A program made the translations under genes and the position numbers. Of a DNA stretch of 64,000 nt, positions 9,842 through 17,686 are shown piece by piece (the first letter of the stretch is position 1; each line of letters begins with the position of its first letter). A model generated the notes under the pieces. It was not told the origin of the DNA. It did no database searches and saw nothing but the letters and a program-made list of their open reading frames with translations. Source of the stretch: a virus. The DNA lies in IMG/VR virus record IMGVR_UViG_3300046318_000188, positions 57,873-121,872 of that record; one strand, given 5' to 3'.

Positions 9842-10602
9842 TGAGTGCAACAGTAATTATTCCAACAACAGGTTCACCTGATTTGTTAACGGCAGTAAGA
9901 AGTGTATTGAATCAAACTTATCCAACAGATTGTTATATTGTTATTGACGGCAAAGATAATGTAGTCAAAACAATAGAACTTCTAGGAGATTTGGTAGAAA
10001 ATGATAAACTTCATACTGCAATTCTTCCTATCAATGTTGGTGCTAATGGTTTTTATGGGCATCGTGTCTATGCGGCATTCACTCATCTTGTTAATACTGA
10101 TTATGTTTTATATCTTGACCAAGATAATTGGTTAAAACCTAATCATGTGGAATCTTGTATTAAAACAATACAAGAAAATAATTTAAGTTGGTGTTATTCT
10201 CTCCGTGATATCTATGAAGATAATACCTTTATCTGTCATGACGATTGTGAATCGTTAGGTAAGTGGCAAACTTATCATGGTATTAATCATGTGGATACAA
10301 ATAGTTATTGCCTTAAAACAGAAATTGCGATAAAATTAGCATCAGCGTGGCATGGTGGATGGGGACAAGACAGAGTGTTTTTACAGACCGTATCACAATA
10401 CTTCCAAAAGTTCGATTGCACAAATGAATATACAGTAAACTATCGAGTTGCTGGTAATGCAGGTTCAGTTACTAAAGAATTCTTTCTTAATGGTAACAGT
10501 ATAATGAATAACAAATATAATGGAGATTTCCCATGGCGCAAAAAGACCTCATCATCGGTGCCTTCACCAACTATAACTATAACCAACTCAAACCTTGGGT
10601 AG
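9841..10602 (+). CDS. Family 2 glycosyltransferase
   Basis: This is a GT-A fold glycosyltransferase: MSATVIIPTTGSPDLLTAVR at the N-terminus, VLNQTYPT, and a YLDQDN acidic motif where GT2 enzymes carry DxD. I place the start at the ATG overlapping the preceding stop (TAATG), which puts the first beta strand at the N-terminus; an upstream in-frame ATG at 9829 would add four residues. The last 23 residues overlap the next gene by 70 bp and read as low-complexity Ser/Thr/Pro, so they may not be functional. Confidence 0.88.
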   Translation: MSATVIIPTTGSPDLLTAVRSVLNQTYPTDCYIVIDGKDNVVKTIELLGDLVENDKLHTAILPINVGANGFYGHRVYAAFTHLVNTDYVLYLDQDNWLKPNHVESCIKTIQENNLSWCYSLRDIYEDNTFICHDDCESLGKWQTYHGINHVDTNSYCLKTEIAIKLASAWHGGWGQDRVFLQTVSQYFQKFDCTNEYTVNYRVAGNAGSVTKEFFLNGNSIMNNKYNGDFPWRKKTSSSVPSPTITITNSNLG

Positions 10603-11390
10603 AATCAATTGATGAGTGTGGTTTTACTGGTGACAAAGTTATGGTCGTTGGTAATGCAGCACCAGAAACAATCGGTGAATTAATCAAACGTGATTTTATC
10701 ATCGTGCCTATGCCACAGGCAAACATTCCAGTTCATGTATTACGATTCTTAGCTATCTATGAGTTCCTTAGAACCAATTGGAAGAATTATCGATATGTAA
10801 TTACAACAGATGTTAAAGATGTTTACTTTCAAACTAATCCTTCAGAATGGCTGAAAGACCATATTGGATTACACTATAAGTTAGTTGCTGGTTCAGAAGG
10901 CATGAAATATAAAGATGAACCATGGGGTAATGAGAACCTGATGCAAACTTATGGACCATATGTTTATGACCATTTCAAAGATAACGAAATCTACAATGTA
11001 GGAACAATCGGTGGTGCATCAGAATATGTTAAAGATATGGTTTTCAACATCTTTACAAACGCAACCAACCGACCAATTCCTATTGTTGACCAAGCAGTAT
11101 ATAATGTATTGATTCAAACACAACCATTTAAAAATGTAATTAAATTTGCACAACAAAAAGATGGTTGGGCTTGTCAAGCAGGTACAACAGTAGACCCATC
11201 CAAGATTGAACGGTTTAGGCCATTCTTAACCGAAGCAGAACCTACATTCAAAGATGGTATTGTATATACCTCGTTAGGTGAACCTTTCTGTCTTGTTCAC
11301 CAATATGATAGAGTTCCTGAGTGGCGTAGTTATATCATGAATAAGTATAATCAGGAAGACCCAAATAATTATTTCGTTTATAGGACTTAA
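10533..11390 (+). CDS. Putative nucleotide-diphospho-sugar glycosyltransferase
   Basis: This 285-residue protein has a GT-A-like layout: the N-terminal strand LIIGAFTNYNYNQLKPW, then YVITTDVKDVYFQTNP, where the DxxD-type acidic cluster sits at the usual DxD position. A later segment, IPIVDQAVYNVLI, resembles acceptor-site helices of DUF616/GT77-like enzymes. The start lies inside the previous gene but has GGAG seven bases upstream. It is probably part of the same glycan operon; donor and acceptor are unknown. Confidence 0.75.
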   Translation: MAQKDLIIGAFTNYNYNQLKPWVESIDECGFTGDKVMVVGNAAPETIGELIKRDFIIVPMPQANIPVHVLRFLAIYEFLRTNWKNYRYVITTDVKDVYFQTNPSEWLKDHIGLHYKLVAGSEGMKYKDEPWGNENLMQTYGPYVYDHFKDNEIYNVGTIGGASEYVKDMVFNIFTNATNRPIPIVDQAVYNVLIQTQPFKNVIKFAQQKDGWACQAGTTVDPSKIERFRPFLTEAEPTFKDGIVYTSLGEPFCLVHQYDRVPEWRSYIMNKYNQEDPNNYFVYRT

Positions 11391-11391
11391 A

Positions 11392-11919
11392 ATGAATTTT
11401 GAACAAGAATATCAAGATGCTTGTAATCGTTCAACCGATATCAATGAACATCTCCCCACACTTTCAGATTTAACTTCTGAGTGTAAACATGTTACCGAAC
11501 TTGGAGTAGGTTGGGCTCAAAGTACTAGAGCTTTCCTCCGTCACGATATAGAAATGCATAGTTATGAATATATGCCTCAACCTGGAATTAAAGAGTTTTT
11601 TCAAGAAGCTAAAGATTCTGGTCGTAATGTAACTCTACATATTGCGGATACTCGTAAGGTAGAAATTGAACTCACAGATTTATTGTTTGTGGATAGTTTA
11701 CATATCTATGAACAAGTACAAAAGGAGTTGGAACTTCATGCAGATAAAGCTAAAAAATATATCGCATTTCACGATACCACATCATTTGAAAATAATGGCG
11801 AATTTGGCGGCCGTGGGATTTGGCCAGCAATTCAAGAATTTATGGATTCGCATCCGGAATGGCAGATGAAACATCGATATACCAACAACAATGGTCTAAC
11901 GGTGTTGCATCGTGTCTAA
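11392..11919 (+). CDS. Methyltransferase-fold protein (Methyltransf_24-like)
   Basis: This 175-residue Rossmann protein has motif I VTELGVGWAQST, the second strand MHSYEYMP, and the fourth strand TDLLFVDSLHIYEQV followed by YIAFHDTTSF. The LFVDSLH...FHDT pattern is typical of the cephalosporin-hydroxylase/TylF-like branch of class I methyltransferases. It overlaps the next gene by 8 bp and sits between two glycosyltransferases, which points to a sugar substrate. Confidence 0.75.
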   Translation: MNFEQEYQDACNRSTDINEHLPTLSDLTSECKHVTELGVGWAQSTRAFLRHDIEMHSYEYMPQPGIKEFFQEAKDSGRNVTLHIADTRKVEIELTDLLFVDSLHIYEQVQKELELHADKAKKYIAFHDTTSFENNGEFGGRGIWPAIQEFMDSHPEWQMKHRYTNNNGLTVLHRV

Positions 11920-12646
11920 TATATCTTTCTTCCATCTTGCTTCAGTTTACCCTAAAGCAACCATAGAAATAATTAAGAATGCAAGAATACATCATACTAA
12001 TGATTATTATTTTTTAGGTGTTGATAATACTATTAGTTATCAGGATATTGCTGATGAATATAAAACAGATTACAAATATTATCATACCAAAGTTGGTGGA
12101 CCAAAAGGTGATTATGGTTATCGTTTAGAAGGTACTTTGGAATTTCTTGCTAGGTTTAAAACGGCTTGCCTTTTGTCTAGGTCATCACATATAATTATGA
12201 TGGAAGATGACGTGTTGATTGTTAAACCTATCACAGTTGATCCGGATTGGGAACATGCGTGTGCTGATACTAAAGTTGGCAACATCATTCCCGAATCAGT
12301 AATTACAATGATTGAAGAACATTCAGGTAAACGACCTACACTCACACAGTATGGTGCAGGTGGAGGTTCAATATTTAAAGTATCAACATTCTTAGAACAT
12401 TATGATAGTAACATCGAATGGTTCAAGAAATACTTTGATATGATTCAAATGGTTTATCCAACAATCGGATATATTGATTGCTTTATGAATGTGTATTATT
12501 GGTTAGCAGGTAAAGATTATTCAGTTAATACACACCGTGCAGATACACATAATCACAAACCAGGATTTGATTATGAATCATTTATAAGTAATCAACCACC
12601 CGAAATTGAAATAATTAATAATTATAAAAAGTATTATTACGAATGA
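11912..12646 (+). CDS. Putative glycosyltransferase
   Basis: This 244-residue protein has the order of a GT-A enzyme: an N-terminal strand FFHLASVYPKA, then IIMMEDDVLIVKPI, where MEDDV is the metal-binding acidic motif of GT25- and GT32-like transferases, and GAGGGSIFKV as a later loop. There is no signal peptide or membrane segment, so it acts in the cytoplasm. It overlaps both neighbours by a few bases within the glycan operon. Confidence 0.7.
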   Translation: MSNISFFHLASVYPKATIEIIKNARIHHTNDYYFLGVDNTISYQDIADEYKTDYKYYHTKVGGPKGDYGYRLEGTLEFLARFKTACLLSRSSHIIMMEDDVLIVKPITVDPDWEHACADTKVGNIIPESVITMIEEHSGKRPTLTQYGAGGGSIFKVSTFLEHYDSNIEWFKKYFDMIQMVYPTIGYIDCFMNVYYWLAGKDYSVNTHRADTHNHKPGFDYESFISNQPPEIEIINNYKKYYYE

Positions 12647-13209
12647 CACTACTTGAACTTTATGAACAGAATCGTGCCAAATATTTGGACACCGATAAAG
12701 AATATCCAACACACCATTATATTAGTAAATTTTATAATGAAAAGTTTGATAAGTTTAAAGATAAAAATTTAAACATATTGGAAATTGGTGTTGGTTCTGG
12801 TGGAAGCTTGTTGCTGTGGAATGATTTCTTTTCGTATGCTTTAATCTATGCTTTAGATATTGGCTCAAGTTTTGACCGTAGATTTGAACAATGTAAAGAG
12901 AATGTTAAGGATATGAAAAAGATATTCTTAACTGAATCGGATGCTTACCAGCAAAAAGTTGCCGACAGTTTACCAAAATTTGATATTATCATTGATGATG
13001 GCCCACATACTTTTGATAGTCATATTAAATTCTTAGAATTGTATCTACCAAAATTGAATTCTGGTGGTATCTTAGTAATTGAAGATATTGATGACATCAA
13101 TTGGACCGAAGAATACAAAAAATATGCTGGCGATTATAAACATTATATTGTTGACACCGACCGCAATTTAGAGTATAATAACCTTTTATTTGTAATAGAA
13201 AAATTATGA
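12643..13209 (+). CDS. Class I SAM-dependent methyltransferase
   Basis: This 188-residue methyltransferase has motif I LNILEIGVGSGGSLLLW (glycine-rich SAM loop), post-motif I IYALDIG, and motif IV FDIIIDDGPHTFDSH followed by GGILVIEDIDD. The DDGPH element is common in macrolide and sugar O-methyltransferases and in phage-borne relatives. It starts in a 4-bp overlap with the preceding glycosyltransferase. Confidence 0.85.
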   Translation: MTLLELYEQNRAKYLDTDKEYPTHHYISKFYNEKFDKFKDKNLNILEIGVGSGGSLLLWNDFFSYALIYALDIGSSFDRRFEQCKENVKDMKKIFLTESDAYQQKVADSLPKFDIIIDDGPHTFDSHIKFLELYLPKLNSGGILVIEDIDDINWTEEYKKYAGDYKHYIVDTDRNLEYNNLLFVIEKL

Positions 13210-14009
13210 ACGATATTACTATTGTAACAGCCTTCTTTGACATTGGTCGTGGAGAATGGAGTCCAGACAAAGGATTGCCACATTACTTACAAAGAACAAA
13301 CGACACCTACTTAGAAAGATTTGGCCACATGGCTAAACTTGAAAATGATATGGTTGTCTACACATCTAAAGAATTTGTGGATGATATTAAGTCATTAAGA
13401 CAAAATAGACCAACACAAATTTTCACGCTTGATTTTCCAAATAGTTTTGAAAAGCTTAGGAAAGAAGTTCAAAAGGTCCAAAAGGATCCTCAGTATCAAG
13501 CCAAAATCAATCCCATGCAAGTAAAAAATCCAGAATACTGGAATGCTGACTATGTTGTTGTTAATGCTCTAAAATCTTCCTTTGTCAAAAAAGCAATTCA
13601 ATCCAATACAATCGATACAGATTTGGTTGCTTGGTTAGACTTTGGTTATTGTCGTGATGAATCCACACTCAATGGCGTAAATTTCTGGCAGTATCCTTTT
13701 AATAAAGAAAAGATTCATTTATTTAATATTAAAGATTGGGTTGAAGGTACATTCATTGAAGAAGTAATTGTAAACAATGATGTTCATATTACTGGTCCAT
13801 GTATTGTCGCAGACAAAAAGATGTGGCCTGTTCTAGAAGCCTTAGTTTATCATTCCATTGAAGAATTACTTAAAAGTAAATTAATTGATGATGACCAAAC
13901 ATTATTGCTGATGTCTTATCTACAAAAACCGGAGTTATTTGAATTACATCGAGTTAATGACCAAGATTGGTTTGTTGCATTTAGGAGTTTTAATGAAAAT
14001 CAAGATTGA
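13206..14009 (+). CDS. HtrL/YibB (WlaTC)-type glycosyltransferase
   Basis: This 267-residue protein matches the HtrL/YibB family linked to lipopolysaccharide core and surface glycan synthesis. The N-terminus is ITIVTAFFDIGRGEW, the TNDTYLERFGHMAKLEN region follows, and the core has LVAWLDFGYCRD, with the acidic LDxGYxR signature. This helps define the 9.2-15.4 kb cluster as a glycan-assembly operon. Its 3' end contains the start of the next gene. Confidence 0.8.
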   Translation: MNDITIVTAFFDIGRGEWSPDKGLPHYLQRTNDTYLERFGHMAKLENDMVVYTSKEFVDDIKSLRQNRPTQIFTLDFPNSFEKLRKEVQKVQKDPQYQAKINPMQVKNPEYWNADYVVVNALKSSFVKKAIQSNTIDTDLVAWLDFGYCRDESTLNGVNFWQYPFNKEKIHLFNIKDWVEGTFIEEVIVNNDVHITGPCIVADKKMWPVLEALVYHSIEELLKSKLIDDDQTLLLMSYLQKPELFELHRVNDQDWFVAFRSFNENQD

Positions 14010-14724
14010 TTGTACTGCAAACTTAGGTGACTTTTGTAATGCCTTACCAGTAATCTCAGGTATTTCAAAATCTGTTGGACATAAAATTCATCTAATCATT
14101 AGACCAGAAATGCGTAAATTTAATGGCATCAAAGAGTTTTTACAACATCAGAAGATGATTAAAGATGTGGACTTCTCAGATGACCTGCTTGTGTTTGGTG
14201 ATATAATGACTTTGAGTTCTTGGACTCGTATGCAACAAGAAGATGCGGATAGACCGGTTGAAACTTGTCGTTATGAAAATTGGGTTCGTGATAATTATCA
14301 ATTAGACTTTAGAGTTGATGATGACTTTGAAGTTCAAGTCGAACCGACACCCGTAGAAGATGTAACAGATAAAACAATTATTGGTGACAGATGGTCAGCT
14401 CAACAAGACCCAGCAGTTGATACAAGAAGAAATACTAATGTGGTTGAACATGGTGTAAATCCTGACCCAACAAAAGTATTCTATCTTGATTATACAAAAC
14501 CAATCATGTATAATCTTAATCTTATTAAAAACAATCCTAATCCTTTTGTTACTACATTCACAGGCATTGGTATCATTGCTGACTTAATGAACAAAGAAAC
14601 TATTGTTTGTTGGGATGAAGATATGAGAACATGGGATGGTCATCCAGTAGGATTTGATTTTAAAAGACATTATTATGCAGACAGATATTCTAAATTAGTT
14701 TATGTTAAAGATTTAGTTCTATGA
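13993..14724 (+). CDS. GT9-like (heptosyltransferase-type) glycosyltransferase
   Basis: With this start the N-terminus is MKIKIDCTANLGDFCNALPV, which fits a GT-B glycosyltransferase of the GT9 type (NLGD loop, then ALPVISGI). The start has AGGAG at 13983-13987, five bases upstream. A longer in-frame version from 13939 would begin inside the previous coding region without a better ribosome site. The C-terminal part (FTGIGIIADLMNKETIVCWDED) resembles the GT9 donor-side segment. It lies inside the 3' end of the HtrL-like gene. Confidence 0.7.
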   Translation: MKIKIDCTANLGDFCNALPVISGISKSVGHKIHLIIRPEMRKFNGIKEFLQHQKMIKDVDFSDDLLVFGDIMTLSSWTRMQQEDADRPVETCRYENWVRDNYQLDFRVDDDFEVQVEPTPVEDVTDKTIIGDRWSAQQDPAVDTRRNTNVVEHGVNPDPTKVFYLDYTKPIMYNLNLIKNNPNPFVTTFTGIGIIADLMNKETIVCWDEDMRTWDGHPVGFDFKRHYYADRYSKLVYVKDLVL

Positions 14725-15422
14725 TACTCAATGTCAAAAAAGGTGTCTTTGGTGATTGCATTCGTAATGGTGATTTGGTTGCTGTTGCGAATGTAGTTGA
14801 ATATCTCAGACAAGAAACTCCAGATTTAAAATTCTACATTTATCCTGATGCAATGGCTCAGGCAGAATATAATAGACAATTTTATTCTTGGATGTTACAA
14901 AATACTAATTACTTCTCCATTTCACCAGGTGAAATTGACTTAAATTGGTCAAGAATTAATCTTTGGGACTTTAGAGATATATCTGGAGATTTGGTTAAGA
15001 TTCATAACCCATTAATACAAGAAAAGAAGATTGTTATTTGTCCTCTTTTCGATGCACCATATAATACTTACCGAAACTGGCCAAGACCTATTTTTGAAGA
15101 TTTATTGGATTATTATGATAAGTCGTTATTTGATGGTTACCAAAAAGTGATTCTTTCACCTAAACCAGAATACTTTAGAGAAGGATGGACACAAAGTATT
15201 GATTTTCTAAACAATTTACACCACATTATGACTGCCGAAGTCTTTGTTGGTGGTGATACTGGAACCAGTCATTTCGCTTGGGCACTTGACAAATCACCTA
15301 AAACTATGATATACTTGAACTCCAGTAGAGGTTTGTTACATACTTTGCCGTTTTATTTATTGTACGGCAAAGGTACCACTAAAACCTATTGGTTGGATTT
15401 CGAAGGATCCAATTTTCAGTAG
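14721..15422 (+). CDS. GT9-like glycosyltransferase
   Basis: This 233-residue protein has the GT-B layout: an N-terminal GVFGDCIRNGDLVAVANV and a C-terminal VFVGGDTGTSHFAWAL, which matches the GT9 GxDTGxxHxA signature for nucleotide-sugar binding. It starts in a 4-bp overlap with the preceding GT9-like gene and ends the glycan operon. The two GT9-like genes could be separate enzymes or act together; both look shorter than typical heptosyltransferases. Confidence 0.75.
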   Translation: MILNVKKGVFGDCIRNGDLVAVANVVEYLRQETPDLKFYIYPDAMAQAEYNRQFYSWMLQNTNYFSISPGEIDLNWSRINLWDFRDISGDLVKIHNPLIQEKKIVICPLFDAPYNTYRNWPRPIFEDLLDYYDKSLFDGYQKVILSPKPEYFREGWTQSIDFLNNLHHIMTAEVFVGGDTGTSHFAWALDKSPKTMIYLNSSRGLLHTLPFYLLYGKGTTKTYWLDFEGSNFQ

Positions 15423-15476
15423 ACTATGTATCGAACCCAATCTTTCTAGGTAATGGACCAGAAAGAATGGATGTTG

Positions 15477-15484
15477 TATAAATA
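15477..15484 (+). promoter_or_regulatory. T4-type late promoter TATAAATA
   Basis: This is a perfect match to the T4 late -10 sequence, lying in the 108-bp gap after the glycan operon and 47 bp before the next start. It would drive the 15.5-22.2 kb block of probable head proteins. Confidence 0.85.
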
Positions 15485-15530
15485 ACCAAACCAAGGCAAC
15501 CATAGTGTGTTGCAAGTCAGAAGGAAAACA

Positions 15531-16721
15531 ATGAAATCGTTTATTAGCTTTTTAAAAGAAGAAACTGAGTCTAGCTCAGAACTTAAGCATATTCATCATG
15601 CTGAAGATAGACCATTAATGCATGGTCACTCAGGTTTTGAACACGCACATGCCGCATTGTTGAAAGCCCACGAACATATGGTTGGTGGTCATAAGAACAC
15701 CAATCTTACAATGAAATATGATGGTTCTCCATCAATCGTGTTTGGCCATCATCCTAAGAATGGTAAGTTCTTTGTAGCAACTAAATCTGCCTTCAATAAG
15801 AATCCAAAGATTAACCACACGGAAGCAGACATCGATAAAAATCATGGCCATGCTCCTGGTTTAGCACACACACTCAAACACGCTTTAAAACACCTTCCAA
15901 AAGTAACACCAAAACATGGTGTATTCCAAGGTGACCTGATGCACCATGCTGACACAAAGACTTTACATGAAAGTTACATTGTAGAAGCGAAGGGTGATGT
16001 TTCCTTTACTCCAAATACAATTACCTATACTGCAAAAGGTAAAGAAGCAGAAAAGATTAAGAAGTCTAAAGTTGGTGTTGTGGTTCATCACCAATATAGT
16101 GATGATATGAAACACGCTTCACCTCATGTAGATACAAGTAAGTTCAAAGAACATCCAGATGTCCATATTCATGGTGCAGAACACGACACCAGCAAAGTAA
16201 AACATTCTCCTGAGAATGAGAAGTCTTTCCAGAAACATATGTCAGCCGCTAAAGAAATACATGATACACATGGTCATAAAATGTATGATTCTGTTCATCC
16301 AAAACATAGTGGAGAAGCGGGCCACCTGTCAACATACATAAACAAAACAGTAAGACATGATGAAGTGCCAAGTGTTAAAGGTTTCAAAGAACACCTACAT
16401 GATGTACATGCCAAGTTAGCATCTAAAGTTTCAACTGAAAAATCCAAGTCTGAGAAAACTGGCGAAGGCAAGAAACAGATTGCTCATGTTGAAAAAAATA
16501 AAGAACATTATGGTAATTTATTCTCGATGCATCATCATTTACACCAAGCTAAAAATGCTTTGGTTAAATCATTAGAAACACATGAAGGTCACTACCAACA
16601 TCACATTGCTGGTAAGAAGTCTAAACCTGAGGGTTTTGTAGTCCATCATGATAATCAACCAACAAAATTGGTTAACCGTGCTGAATTTGCTAAACAAAAT
16701 TTATTAAAGGTTAGAAAATGA
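15531..16721 (+). CDS. Nucleotidyltransferase/ligase-like protein with capsid-targeting-like N-terminus
   Basis: From the ATG preceded by AGAAGGA, the protein has 396 residues and begins MKSFISFLKEE, resembling the T4 capsid-targeting peptide MKTYQEFIAE. The core has the order of the DNA/RNA ligase superfamily: motif I KYDGSP with candidate lysine K62, then GVFQGDLMHH (motif III-like), then KPEGFVVHH (motif IV-like) and TKLVNRAEF (possible motif V). It is unusually rich in His and Lys. If correct, it would adenylylate itself and join or modify nucleic acid ends. Packaging in the head is inferred from the N-terminus and the late promoter; an inactive structural relative is also possible. Confidence 0.65.
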   Translation: MKSFISFLKEETESSSELKHIHHAEDRPLMHGHSGFEHAHAALLKAHEHMVGGHKNTNLTMKYDGSPSIVFGHHPKNGKFFVATKSAFNKNPKINHTEADIDKNHGHAPGLAHTLKHALKHLPKVTPKHGVFQGDLMHHADTKTLHESYIVEAKGDVSFTPNTITYTAKGKEAEKIKKSKVGVVVHHQYSDDMKHASPHVDTSKFKEHPDVHIHGAEHDTSKVKHSPENEKSFQKHMSAAKEIHDTHGHKMYDSVHPKHSGEAGHLSTYINKTVRHDEVPSVKGFKEHLHDVHAKLASKVSTEKSKSEKTGEGKKQIAHVEKNKEHYGNLFSMHHHLHQAKNALVKSLETHEGHYQHHIAGKKSKPEGFVVHHDNQPTKLVNRAEFAKQNLLKVRK

Positions 16722-17683
16722 AATCGTTTCGTGCTTATATTGTTGAAGGTCGTGGTACATTAACTGCATCTGGTGAAACCGGTGAGGACCATAAAAAGCG
16801 ATATATTGATCCACATGTTGGATCAGATAAACCGACTCACGTTTTGGCCAAAGAACATGATGACCTTCCAAAAGGTTCTGCTATTAAGATTCATAAAACT
16901 GAACATATTAATGGTAAAATCCATGTTCATGCTGAAGATGAAACAGGTAATCATCATGTTATTCCTATTTCCAAATTACATAAACCCGGTGATGAACCTA
17001 AGAATAAAGGACATGAATATGAGTCCAAGTTCGTTGATAGGTTGAAGAAACATGGAATTATGCCTCACCACCTTTCTGGTGCCGGTTCAACAGGTGGTAC
17101 AGACTTTTCTGTTGAGAATAAGAAAAAAGGTAAGTTTCATGCTGGTACTGTTTCTGGCCATCTACTTAACGGTGAAACAAAGAATGGTACAACGGCTGCA
17201 ATGGGCCAGTTAACTATTCATCACAATAAAGAAAAAGGTTGGCACATCAAAGATTCACAAAGAGCGAAACGTCCAGAATATGCTAAACATATTGAGAAGT
17301 CTGGAATTCTTAAACATATGAATAAACATCATCCTGATCCAGAAAAAGAACCAGCTACAGAATCGGGTCGTGCTAAAACCATCGAAATTAAACATCCAAA
17401 TTTACATCCAGCTGAAGGTTATTTGAAAGACCATCATGTTCATGTTTTACAGGTTGGTGGCCATGGTACATACAAGGTTGGAGAAAAAGATGAAACTGGT
17501 CACGGATTGCCTTCAATTTCTGGCAAAGGAAAGTGGAGAATCCGTGAAAAACAAAAAGGTAATAAAAACGCAAGAACAGTAGCTTTTCATCCGGATGGTG
17601 TCAAAGGTTTAAATAAAAGTCACGTTGATTTGGATAAAGATGAACATTTAGATGCATTTAAGAAAACATTGGGCCACAAATAA
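16718..17683 (+). CDS. Candidate PD-(D/E)XK-like protein with capsid-targeting-like N-terminus
   Basis: This 321-residue, His/Lys-rich protein overlaps the ligase-like gene by 4 bp. It begins MKSFRAYIVEG, where IVE before G is a good match to the T4 gp21 prohead-protease rule (I/L-x-E before A/G). The central part has GHEYESKFVDRL, then STGGTDFSVENKKKGK and LNGETKNGTTAAMGQL. An acidic D followed by ExK (ETK) and a Gln is the layout of PD-(D/E)XK nucleases. The nuclease call is tentative. A second region rich in KxGE/KxDETG follows. A packaged nuclease beside a packaged ligase would be notable. Confidence 0.55.
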   Translation: MKSFRAYIVEGRGTLTASGETGEDHKKRYIDPHVGSDKPTHVLAKEHDDLPKGSAIKIHKTEHINGKIHVHAEDETGNHHVIPISKLHKPGDEPKNKGHEYESKFVDRLKKHGIMPHHLSGAGSTGGTDFSVENKKKGKFHAGTVSGHLLNGETKNGTTAAMGQLTIHHNKEKGWHIKDSQRAKRPEYAKHIEKSGILKHMNKHHPDPEKEPATESGRAKTIEIKHPNLHPAEGYLKDHHVHVLQVGGHGTYKVGEKDETGHGLPSISGKGKWRIREKQKGNKNARTVAFHPDGVKGLNKSHVDLDKDEHLDAFKKTLGHK

Positions 17684-17686
17684 AAT

